64,000 nucleotides of DNA, from NCBI RefSeq assembly GCF_964355755.1, contig NC_092677.1, positions 11,554,601-11,618,600 on the forward strand, read 5' to 3'. This document shows, one piece after another, positions 34,801 to 37,995 of this stretch; the first letter of the stretch is position 1, and each line of letters begins with the position of its first letter. The notes under the pieces were generated by a model. That model was not told the origin of the DNA, searched no databases, and saw only the letters and a list, made by a program, of their open reading frames with translations. Source of the DNA: Antedon mediterranea (taxonomy: Eukaryota; Echinodermata; Crinoidea; Comatulida; Antedonidae). Both the position numbers and the translations under genes were made by a program.

Positions 34801-36873
34801 CGTCATGGTCACCTAAAGGTAAGTCACCTTTTTGACGCACGGGTATTCAAAAGTATGACGCACATCTGACAAATGACGCACCTCTCCCGGGGGTCGTATA
34901 GTGGGTCATGCAATTGACAAGTGCATTATATTATTAAGAATTTTAATAAAATTGTTAAATAGGAACTTTCGGTTCCAGGCACACTTCAATTCTCAACACA
35001 TTATGCTAATAATATGATTTAATAGAAATTTTGGACTGTACATTCATCTTCCACGTATGTATGCAACCAGTTTGTTTAATAATAATAGTACATTTTTCCC
35101 AGGGCTCTTACTGTACAGTAGATGCTGTTTTTAATTTGTGTAATTTAAGTTGTTAAAAATACAGTGACATAATTTATCAATATGCATGTATGTTTTCATT
35201 CAGAATTAATCAAGCACAAAATATAAAAAGTATAAAAATATTGGATATTATTAAATTTGTGAGTTAACTTATGTCTATTTGGTCCACCATCTGTATACTG
35301 TATTATCATCACTACGTAGTTTTAATTGTCGTAGACCTTTATGGTATTTTTACTTGCTTTCAAAAGTTATTGTTACTTCTTATTTAATGGTTTTATGTAC
35401 TGGGCCTACAGTATGTGCAATCATTGATTGGATATATTATTATTATTATTGGTGGATTATAAATGTTTTTATTATTATTAATATTTTATTAATATTATTA
35501 TACCGGCCCTAAGCTTATTATTTTATTTTTAGTTTTCTAGGAAGTGGGCACAGTCAATTTTCCAAAACCATATGAATACTCACGTTACTACATCCTTCTG
35601 AAATTTGTGAATCATCCTAAAAAGGGGAAAAAAACAAAAAACAAAACTTTTTTATTTTTTGGTAATTACCAATAGTAATAAAGTAGTAAAGTAATCAGAT
35701 AGGTGGTAATTTTGTGAACCAATTCACCGGGGTAATAACACCCTACAGTAAACCAGGTACCAGGTGACAATGCCAGGCAACATAATGTAGTTTTTTTCTC
35801 CTTTATTAAGACTAAAGAGATTGTAGATAAAGATAAGATAAAGTCATAGCCATGATCTTTTACATAGAGTGGCATGAAGTGAAAAGGTACATTGTGCGAA
35901 TCAATTAAAATGCACAGTACTTATAAAATAATTCACTAAAGCCACTAGTCAACAATTGAGCTATTTGGGTAGTGCTTACTTTATACAAACATATTAGGCT
36001 AGTCATGGTTCATTTAATCTGGCATTTCAATTCTTTTATTCTTTATATAATGGGGTCTTTGGACCAAAAAGACGATGATGTGGCAAACACTAAATAACAG
36101 GTTGTTGTACATGCTAAAAAAAAAATAAGCAACAGTGATTTTAGTTTAAAAAAAAATCCTGTTATACATAGGATTTTATATAGCTATAGTATATGAGGCC
36201 TCTGGGCCCTAGTAGGCCCATTCTTTTTTTTATCAATCTCCACAGTAATTAATAATAATAGGGGTTAGGGCCTAGATAGGCCTCTCTACTAGCTAGGCCT
36301 AGCCTAGTTAGTAATGTTCAAGTATTCACAGATTTTACTTACAACACGATCATTTTGTAGGCAGTCTAGAACAGCAAAATTGCTTCCTTTTGAGTGCTTT
36401 CCGCACAACAGTTGAACATCTTCCACGCAGAGTGGGTGGTCTGCAATGCGAAACTGTTTGCTTCCTATTTTTGGTAATTTCTTGGCAAATTTCTTTGCAC
36501 CAGGCACTCCGACATTCCCATTCAACTGTTGCTGAGCTAACTCATTCTGTGCCATACCACTACGGGCCTTTTGAAACTTTGCTAATCCAGCCTGTGGTTG
36601 AGGGTAGCCAGCAGGCCCAAGCCCTGGTTGCTGCTGGTCATACTGCATCTGAGGCATTCCTCTGTTGCCTCCACCAAATTGTTGCTGAGCCTGAGGAGGC
36701 AAACCATTTTGTCCTCCCAGTTGTTGAGCGGGAAGGTCTCTTTTCTGCCGTGATACCGTGTCTTTCATTACATCACGGATATTAAATTTGTTATCATTTT
36801 TGGAATGTACACCTAAAAATAATGAAATAAATAGCATATATATTGCCAACACGACACGTAGGTTCAACGCCAT
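7730..36873 (-). CDS. GLG1: Golgi apparatus protein 1 (MG-160 / ESL-1 / cysteine-rich FGF receptor), complete gene of 22 coding exons
   Basis: Exon coordinates, 5' to 3' on the minus strand: 36343-36873, 35584-35616, 31998-32084, 31463-31690, 26828-27082, 26436-26616, 25827-26038, 24739-24860, 23886-23987, 22778-22946, 22154-22291, 21572-21721, 17492-17605, 17001-17089, 16547-16661, 15463-15693, 14838-14917, 14319-14502, 13594-13806, 13213-13333, 8851-8957, 7730-7897. They total 3630 nt (1209 residues plus stop), all with GT-AG borders and matching phases; vertebrate GLG1 is about 1180-1200 residues. Order: signal peptide (1-24), RQKR site (42-45), Gln/Gly-rich segment (about 46-130), then tandem Cys-rich GLG1 repeats with CxxD, FC and CL landmarks to about residue 1150, one TM helix (about 1176-1196) and a short basic tail. 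The family is Golgi-resident and binds FGF, E-selectin and TGF-beta precursors; that is family knowledge, not seen here. Confidence 0.97.
8001..8131. mobile_element. small inverted-repeat element L (about 130 bp)
   Basis: The left end GGCTGTATTCAGTCAGAGGA continues AAAATGGC. The reverse complement of the right end reads GGTTTGAATACAGTTAGGAG then AAAAATGGC, giving about 27-bp imperfect terminal inverted repeats. No coding capacity. It lies in the last GLG1 intron. Confidence 0.65.
8181..8470 (+). repeat. tRNA-derived SINE, near full length
   Basis: The head looks like a tRNA of the Leu/Ser type: GAGGCCGAGCGGTTAAGAC as the A-box region and GGTTCGAGGCTC as the B box at 8247-8258, about 45 bp apart. 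A tRNA-unrelated body follows, containing GTGCACTTTAAAGAACCTAG and CATCACAGCCACTGATCACC. The body module recurs at 16061-16170 (reverse) and 24394-24483, so this is a dispersed family. A-rich end AAAAATAAACT. Confidence 0.8.
8851..8957 (-). CDS. GLG1: GLG1 exon 21
   Basis: Residues 1119-1154, HMSCLLEALEDNTVRLRQEC then RRMLLERKEMWEYAAE, the last Cys-rich repeat. Borders TTCATTAG and GTACGT, phase 1 in and 0 out. A 3.7-kb transposon-like element occupies most of the intron between this exon and exon 20. Confidence 0.97.
9014..9174. mobile_element. family A MITE, copy 2 (complete)
   Basis: The ends TTAAAGCTCCGTCTGCACTA and TTTGATAGTGCAGACAGAGT are inverted relative to each other. The core holds GCCCATATATGGACA with a perfect CArG box at 9067-9076 and a second, CCATATTTGG, further on. 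TTAA-like bases border both ends. Confidence 0.9.
9291..9816 (+). repeat. left terminal inverted repeat of the composite element
   Basis: This arm pairs with 12511-13032. Alignment by eye shows scattered substitutions and small indels only. A looser match continues to GATAGGCGTAA near 9848, pairing with TTACGCCTATC near 12428. Confidence 0.85.
10250..11745 (+). repeat. minisatellite, 30-bp unit, about 50 copies
   Basis: The unit is TTTGTCTGTGGATGGTCTTA followed by CACCCCCTTC, with period 30 (for example 10261, 10291, 10321). Frequent one-base indels in the C or T runs shift the reading frame between blocks. Because 30 is divisible by three and the unit lacks stops, it produces spurious ORFs of up to 433 codons on the plus strand and shorter ones on the minus strand. 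These should not be called genes. Confidence 0.97.
11948..12292 (+). pseudogene. transposon-encoded ORF remnant (114 codons)
   Basis: It begins MSRENRGKGFRWFTAKAHYH and continues with a HFFRCNENEQELSEFL segment. From memory, this RGKG---T-A---KNW--FLR-NENK-ELF-FL pattern occurs in uncharacterised transposon-linked proteins of invertebrate genomes; I cannot name the family. The remnant is shorter than such proteins, and the codons after FVVSTLKDGILLTHENE lose any pattern. Its place between the inverted arms suggests it is what is left of the element's own protein. Confidence 0.55.
12511..13032 (-). repeat. right terminal inverted repeat of the composite element
   Basis: Reverse complement of the arm at 9291-9816. 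It contains AAGATGGCCGCCATACCGGA and ATTTCCGGTCATTTT, both mirrored in the left arm. Confidence 0.85.
13213..13333 (-). CDS. GLG1: GLG1 exon 20
   Basis: Residues 1079-1119, QVVRLLTEAHADIQVDPLLH then KSCALDIKHYCVDIPQGEGR. The HADI-VDP and ALDIKH-C motifs are near-invariant. Borders CTGTAG and GTAAGT; one base is carried over to exon 21. Confidence 0.97.
13594..13806 (-). CDS. GLG1: GLG1 exon 19
   Basis: Residues 1008-1078, KLTRSCNERMTAIMKDAALD to IEECLKTKLQHNK and DMKCKM. Borders CTTTGCAG and GTATGT, phase 0/0. Confidence 0.95.
14319..14502 (-). CDS. GLG1: GLG1 exon 18
   Basis: Residues 946-1007, CKEVLTKRQISKMQDYRLNP then MLAKACSRDIPKFC and VIECLKVQHTHK. The TKRQI---DYRLNPML-KAC run is a strong family landmark. 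Borders GTCATAG and GTAAAT. Confidence 0.96.
14598..14738. repeat. short inverted repeat (about 140 bp) in a GLG1 intron
   Basis: CGATGACAAACC near the left end is mirrored by GGTTTGGTCATCG near the right end, and ATGTGTCAT by ATGACAC inside. It may be a small MITE or hairpin. The interior is unremarkable. Confidence 0.45.
14838..14917 (-). CDS. GLG1: GLG1 exon 17
   Basis: Residues 920-946, QFCQGSSPQEIFKCLKQRKN to DVK. Borders TTTTCAG and GTAAGG; it leaves with two bases. Confidence 0.93.
15463..15693 (-). CDS. GLG1: GLG1 exon 16
   Basis: Residues 843-919, SENIKLDPELNKACTGDIKT, then HCSG, VIECLRDHQNKLSNQC and CKRMIK. One full Cys-rich repeat and the start of the next are visible. Borders TTGTTAG and GTTTGT, phase 0/0. 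Confidence 0.96.
16061..16170 (-). repeat. SINE body/tail fragment (reverse orientation)
   Basis: On the minus strand it reads ACTAGTACATCACAGCCACT then GGTCATAACTGGGCCCTCTG, matching the body of the SINE at 8181-8470. The tRNA-related head is missing. Confidence 0.7.
16547..16661 (-). CDS. GLG1: GLG1 exon 15
   Basis: Residues 804-842, AAVISCLSQIVRDDTLTEKK then RVSDECRKQLKFEELQK. Borders ATGATAG and GTATTT. The R-DTL-E--HRVS core is highly conserved in the family. Confidence 0.94.
17001..17089 (-). CDS. GLG1: GLG1 exon 14
   Basis: Residues 775-804, LELKDYKFSFKFKEAC to SNCYNVKEK. Borders ATTTTAG and GTAAGT; it leaves with two bases of a Lys codon. Confidence 0.94.
17236..17475. other. GC-richer intron block, unclassified
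   Basis: Just downstream of GLG1 exon 13 is a 240-bp block rich in CGTC/GACG words, with repeated GTCTTGTC(A/G)GATTCAACTCA motifs at about 17350 and 17398. It gives a 79-codon plus-strand ORF with no recognisable domain. It is probably an old repeat. No function is assigned. Confidence 0.35.
17492..17605 (-). CDS. GLG1: GLG1 exon 13
   Basis: Residues 737-774, EHLKQQLSEGVLMDCLIQHK to CAAGVEHFQL. The LMDCL and EKCA-G-HFQL landmarks are conserved. Borders TTTTTAG and GTAAGA, phase 0/0. A family A MITE starts 14 bp upstream of the acceptor side. Confidence 0.95.
17619..17750. mobile_element. family A MITE, copy 3 (3' end truncated)
   Basis: ATTAAGCTCTGTGTACACTA opens the copy. CCAAATATGG and CCATATATGG boxes are present. 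It ends at GTCACAAAGTTT without the closing repeat. The left end is only 14 bp from exon 13. Confidence 0.85.
17874..18042. mobile_element. family A MITE, copy 4 (complete)
   Basis: Ends CTAAAGCACTGTCTACAC and TAGTGTAGACAGAGCTTAAA. The core GCCCATATATGGACATAATG and a CCATATTTGG box are intact. Confidence 0.9.
18607..18887. mobile_element. inverted-repeat element J (about 280 bp)
   Basis: Left GTCATGTTCCTGCAGCCATA then TTATCGGTTAAT. The right end, reverse-complemented, is GCCGTGTTCCCGCAGCCAAA then TTAACCGATAAAG-type words. The paired ends are about 45 bp and imperfect. No coding capacity. Confidence 0.65.
19263..19289 (-). CDS. GLG1: GLG1 candidate cassette microexon, 27 nt (DQKPASKYR)
   Basis: A 27-nt in-frame, stop-free segment lies in the 4-kb intron between exons 12 and 13. 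It is bounded by TTTTTATGTACAG and AGG|GTGAGT, a near-consensus acceptor and donor. Inclusion would add DQKPASKYR between FCK and EHLKQQ without changing the frame. Spacing to vertebrate GLG1 is already correct without it, so it would be an alternative exon. It is inferred from splice signals alone. Confidence 0.5.
21199..21344. mobile_element. family A MITE, copy 5 (complete)
   Basis: TTAACCTCTGTCTACACTAT and TTGATAGTGTAGATAGAGCT are inverted ends. GCCCATATATGGACATGATG and CCATATTTGG boxes are present. Confidence 0.9.
21572..21721 (-). CDS. GLG1: GLG1 exon 12
   Basis: Residues 687-736, EMACLQDNLDNLEESCKELV to CSPMLAKFCK. Acceptor CATAATAG, which has a poor pyrimidine tract; donor AAG|GTGAGT. 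Phase 0/0. Confidence 0.93.
21819..22142. mobile_element. family B palindromic element, copy 2
   Basis: The left end TTAAAGATGTATTG and right end AATACATCTTTAA are inverted, each with TTAA. Inner words (AAGTGAAAACATTT, AGTGATTAACTT, CTTAATTCTTCATG) recur at 205-545 and 37191-37665. It lies about 12 bp from the exon 11 donor. Confidence 0.75.
22154..22291 (-). CDS. GLG1: GLG1 exon 11
   Basis: Residues 641-686, LSSECKVQMHRALRQRAISV to DLGQYCADKHEKGE. Borders TTTGTAG and GTAATA, phase 0/0. A family B palindromic repeat ends about 12 bp beyond the donor. Confidence 0.95.
22778..22946 (-). CDS. GLG1: GLG1 exon 10
   Basis: Residues 584-640. LDPQLYKACQQNAKEYC is followed by an acidic insert (EQTEEEDDNDEEDG) and VFSCLHDML. 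Borders CATGTAG and GTAAGT. The acidic insert occupies the position of a variable linker in the vertebrate protein. Confidence 0.95.
23254..23600. mobile_element. palindromic element K carrying a family A MITE in its centre
   Basis: Left arm 23254-23343 contains ATGCCATATGTGGAGATACA and GGCGACTTGAG; the right arm (23490-23600) reverse-complemented contains ATGCCATATGTGGTGATACA and GACGACTTGAG. The arms are about 90 to 110 bp. A complete family A MITE separates them exactly at the symmetry centre. Related TGTGATAC/GTATCACA-rich sequence continues to about 23790 and recurs near 47130-47290. Confidence 0.8.
23345..23489. mobile_element. family A MITE, copy 6 (nested in element K)
   Basis: AAAGCTCTGTCTACACTATC opens and GTAGACAGAGTTTA closes. 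CCAAATATGG is present, while the usual CCATATATGG core has decayed to CCATATGGG. Confidence 0.88.
23886..23987 (-). CDS. GLG1: GLG1 exon 9
   Basis: Residues 550-584, VLACLMDNLNAPEMTKDC to TLQYFITRDFR. Borders TTCACAG and GTAATT. The one-base entry and two-base exit agree with both neighbours. Confidence 0.94.
24106..24264. mobile_element. family A MITE, copy 7
   Basis: TTAAGCTCTTTCTACAACTA to GTGATAGTGTAGACAGAGCT. It has the words GTGCCCAAATATGGTAGTGA and GTCCATATATGGGCACATCA, so two CArG boxes. Confidence 0.9.
24284..24385. repeat. family C repeat fragment
   Basis: ACAATCTCTCTTTTGGGAAA, GGAGACATACCTATTCAGAG and GAGGACACTT are family C words. Only part of the element is present. Confidence 0.55.
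24394..24483 (+). repeat. SINE body fragment
   Basis: ACTAGTACATCACAGCCACT followed by GGTCATAACTGGGCCCTCT matches the SINE at 8181-8470 and the reverse fragment at 16061-16170. Confidence 0.7.
24739..24860 (-). CDS. GLG1: GLG1 exon 8
   Basis: Residues 510-550, LKELVKETDAGQDVRIDS followed by KACRPVEESLCKGVSKGNAQ. The donor is CA|GTAGGT; an earlier GTGTAT was rejected because it breaks phase with exon 9 and drops the conserved GNA-VL junction. Confidence 0.92.
25086..25234. repeat. 36-bp tandem repeat, four copies
   Basis: The unit starts ACCGTTCATATTACTACTAT and continues AGCCCTAATAATTTTT. Units start at 25086 (with a 5-bp TTACT insertion, 41 bp), 25127, 25163 and 25199. It is intronic, with no coding role seen. 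Confidence 0.92.
25517..25809. mobile_element. family C element, copy with intact ends
   Basis: The left end TTGAGACCCTCTCCTTTGGG is followed by ACAC, and the right end is CCCTTAATAGGGGTTTTACTA. TTCAGGGGACAC-type 17-bp units repeat between them. The right end lies about 12 bp from the exon 7 donor. Confidence 0.75.
25827..26038 (-). CDS. GLG1: GLG1 exon 7
   Basis: Residues 439-509, including VSGECQGEMFDQRKQLMEDY, IILACRDNIDNQC and LHCLMKLAKEN. Borders TCAACAG and GTAAGT. It enters with two bases of a codon and leaves in phase 0. A family C repeat lies immediately downstream in the intron. Confidence 0.96.
26300..26398. repeat. family B fragment, copy 3
   Basis: TGAAGATTAATTAAATCCGA then GTTATTTTGTAGTTTTAATA and AGTTAATCACTTC match the left half of the copy at 37191-37665. 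Confidence 0.7.
26436..26616 (-). CDS. GLG1: GLG1 exon 6
   Basis: Residues 379-439. It begins CRTELTKKQKLTAQDYRV and contains RKCKPEIKKFQC and ILLCLELN. Acceptor TGGTCAG, donor GTTAGT; it ends one base into a Gly codon completed by exon 7. Confidence 0.94.
26828..27082 (-). CDS. GLG1: GLG1 exon 5
   Basis: Residues 294-378. It contains QVLRVAELAANDYHLDRPLY, then FACRDDRDRFCDDV and VYKCLMKHKF, among the most conserved stretches of the family. Borders TTCTCAG and GTAATA, phase 0/0. Confidence 0.97.
27941..28714. mobile_element. 774-bp inverted-repeat DNA element with CG-rich interior
   Basis: The left end is GGTCGTGTTTATACAACACC; the right end reverse-complemented is GGGCGCGTTTATACAACACG. AAA flanks both sides, a possible 3-bp target duplication. 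The interior is richer in CG than the surrounding intron and carries a 64-residue ORF starting MEEDAIFAMLFF (from 28300) that ends with a stop and matches nothing I can name. The ends and the 3-bp duplication would suit a PIF/Harbinger-type element, an inference only. Confidence 0.7.
28830..29162. mobile_element. family C element with 17-bp internal tandem array
   Basis: Terminal words TAGAACCCCTCTTTTGGGAC and, reversed, TAGTGAAACCCTCTATTAAG are inverted. Between about 28855 and 29040 the 17-bp unit TTCAGGGGACACCTCTA repeats about 11 times. A 62-codon ORF in the array is an artefact of the repeat. The array probably grew by slippage inside this copy. Confidence 0.9.
29905..30100. mobile_element. 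family A MITE, copy 8 (longest)
   Basis: TTAAGCTCTGTCTACACCAT opens and AGTGTAGACAGAGCTTAA closes, both including TTAA. The internal segment has extra tandem copies of the (G)TGATATGCCCAAATA word. The core GCCCATATATGGGCATA keeps a CArG box. Confidence 0.92.
31463..31690 (-). CDS. GLG1: GLG1 exon 4
   Basis: Residues 218-293, starting FKDCSTLPQGKG and containing LPCLFEHLENVTAPQC and FSDFNLIHGFYESC. Two GLG1-repeat boundaries are visible. Borders TTCTAG and GTAAGT, phase 0/0. Confidence 0.96.
31868..31996. repeat. family C repeat abutting the GLG1 exon 3 donor
   Basis: It contains GTGTCTCCTTAATAGGGGTT, AAAAGTGTCCTCTGTGACC and a terminal GAGTTTTACTATAG that runs into the donor of exon 3 (GTAACT on the minus strand). 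Confidence 0.55.
31998..32084 (-). CDS. GLG1: GLG1 exon 3
   Basis: Residues 189-217, starting FLWHYKYNLTMD and ending KDALTK, between TTTACAG and GTAACT. The LW-Y-NLT motif is a highly conserved landmark of GLG1. Phase 0/0. The end of a family C repeat lies within about 5 bp of its donor. Confidence 0.94.
32471..34384. mobile_element. 1.9-kb inverted-repeat element, host of a nested insertion
   Basis: The left end is TTATAAGGCCAAATAAAAAA then TACTTGTTAAGCGTCAC; the right end reverse-complemented is TTATTAGGCCAAATAAAAAA then TACTTGTTAAGCGTCAC. The terminal repeats are about 42 bp. Inside are a G/T-homopolymer stretch (32528-32562), a CG-rich block at 32800-33130 with a 94-codon minus-strand ORF of no recognised kind, the nested element at 33409-34045, and a CTAGC-rich stretch near 34090-34230. 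Confidence 0.8.
33409..34045. mobile_element. nested inverted-repeat element H
   Basis: Left AAACAGCCCACGAATTTCA and right GAATTTCGTGGGCTGTGT are inverted. Just inside both ends are tandem GTCGGCAAT / ATTGCCGACC words (33429-33505 and 33965-34018). It lies wholly inside the 32471-34384 element, so it probably inserted later. Confidence 0.75.
34597..34926. mobile_element. family G MITE with 54-bp inverted ends and TGCGTCA arrays
   Basis: The 54-bp ends begin ATGCACTTGTCAATTG and include CCACTATACGACCCCCGGGA. One mismatch between the arms was seen. The interior holds about a dozen (T)GCGTCA or TGACGCA words in both orientations. Near-perfect ends suggest recent insertion. No coding capacity. 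Confidence 0.92.
35584..35616 (-). CDS. GLG1: GLG1 exon 2 (33 nt)
   Basis: Residues 178-188, DDSQISEGCSN, between a poly-pyrimidine tract ending TTTTTAG and a GTGAGT donor. It is phase 0 on both sides. It supplies the Cys expected just before the FLWHYKYNLT segment, matching the vertebrate order. It is too short for ORF scanning, and was found from the splice sites and the required phase. Confidence 0.88.
36343..36873 (-). CDS. GLG1: GLG1 exon 1 (signal peptide, Gln/Gly-rich N-terminus, start of the Cys-rich region)
   Basis: Residues 1-177. The start is ATG at 36873 in context ACCAAGATGGCG. A hydrophobic signal sequence (ALNLRVVLAIYMLFISLFLG) ends near VHS. A possible proprotein-convertase site RQKR follows at 42-45, then a low-complexity segment rich in Gln, Gly and Pro to about residue 130, and the first cysteines (HPLCVEDVQLLCG, VLDCLQND). 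The exon closes at CGTGTT|GTAAGT. A 131-residue ORF on the opposite strand is a shadow of this exon. Confidence 0.95.
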
Positions 36874-36876
36874 CTT
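36868..36876 (-). promoter_or_regulatory. YY1-like AAGATGGCG at the GLG1 start codon
   Basis: AAGATGGCG overlaps the GLG1 ATG. In vertebrates YY1 sites of this form often sit at translation starts near housekeeping promoters. This is a motif match only. Confidence 0.35.
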
Positions 36877-37800
36877 GGTGGTGGAGAGAGAGCTTGAGTG
36901 ACGATATTTTTGTCATTACTACTTTATGAAGCGCCCTCTAAATTATAATGTGGAAATTAAATCGAAAATCGATCAGAGCAGGAAGAGCGGACGACGTCGA
37001 TCGATTAAAGAACGTCTATTTTATGGTGTACCACCAGTGTCAAAGGAGGTTTCATTAAAAACAGTTTGGATGTCCATAAAACAGAAGAGTGAAAAACTAG
37101 GTATGCCATTATTATGTTTATTTATTTATTCACACACGCGATGTCATTTAAAGCAAAACATAGTATTAGTAAATGGGTTTTTGGTTGAAATTAAAGATGT
37201 ATTGTCCCCCCAAAAACATGAAAAATGAAGATTAATTAAATCAGACTTTTAATATGTTATTTTGTAGTTTTAATAAATTTAATCACTTCAGTGAAAAAAA
37301 AACTTAGAACATTTCAAAATAAATAGTTAAATTCAACCAAAACCCCATTGGCTGGCAGCCATTTTGACCATTTTTTGCTTTAAATTACTGTTTCTGATCA
37401 GGTAAATACATTTTTTTCCCAATCCAATTTTTGGTCAAAGTGGATATCTATGTTACATTAAAATGGCATATTCAACAAAAATGTTCTTAAGATTTTTTTT
37501 TCAGGGGGACAATACATAACCTTTTATTTCATTTTATAAGTAAACATCATTTTCGGGTTTTTTTTCCGACGGAAGTGAGTAACTTTGTTCAAACTACAAA
37601 ATGATCTATTCTGATTTTATTATACTTAATTCTTCATGGTTTTGGGGAAAATACAGGTTTATATTTAGTCGATGGCACTGTACCATTTATACTGAATATA
37701 CTATACTGTAAAATATAAGCCGACACACAGCAGGCAACCAAAGCGTTCCATACGTATTAGCTGTGTCTGTGAAATCGATCGCAACGCAACGGTAAACAAT
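36874..37800. promoter_or_regulatory. head-to-head promoter interval between GLG1 and the Sel1-like gene
   Basis: The two start codons are 927 bp apart and point away from each other, so the interval should contain both 5' UTRs and promoters. About half of it is a family B palindrome (37191-37665). That leaves about 315 bp next to GLG1 and about 135 bp next to the Sel1-like gene, which has a CG-containing stretch (GATCGCAACGCAACGG). No TATA box was recognised. Confidence 0.6.
37191..37665. mobile_element. family B palindromic element, copy 4 (largest)
   Basis: The left half TTAAAGATGTATTGTCCCCC, then TGAAGATTAATTAAATCAGA, is mirrored on the right by TTATACTTAATTCTTCATGG, then TTTTGGGGAAAATAC. 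The two halves form an imperfect palindrome of about 470 bp with a short central spacer. It sits in the bidirectional promoter interval. Confidence 0.8.
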
Positions 37801-37995
37801 ATGGCGACAAGTGGAGAAACAGAAACGCTTCTGCGGCACCGTTCTTCAACAAGTAGTGAACAAAAAGAAGACAAAATGCATTGGACCGACGATGAAGGTG
37901 ATTCTGATTTTGATGACCCAAGTTTACCGTATGGAGGAAAAGTTTTTCTGGCCAGAAAAAAGAAACCAGACACACTGTTGGTCCGATTTATCGAG
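37801..37995 (+). CDS. Sel1-like gene exon 1
   Basis: Residues 1-65, starting MATSGETETLLRHRSSTSSE and ending LLVRFIE. Context CAATATGGCG. Donor GAG|GTTGGT, phase 0. The ORFs on the opposite strand are shadows. Confidence 0.88.

Larger units (their letters stand above)
32085..35583. other. GLG1 intron 2 (3.5 kb)
   Basis: More than half is transposon: a 1.9-kb inverted-repeat element (32471-34384) with another element nested inside it, and family G at 34597-34926. The AT-rich tail toward exon 2 has TATTAT runs at about 35440-35510. No exon was seen. Confidence 0.7.

Noticed and set aside
36390-36785. 131-codon plus-strand ORF at the GLG1 start.
   Set aside because: It is antisense to GLG1 exon 1, which has a signal peptide and family landmarks; the antisense frame has none.
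37701-37975. Minus-strand ORFs of 72-90 codons opposite the Sel1-like exon 1.
   Set aside because: They are shadows of the plus-strand exon, with no splice or domain support.
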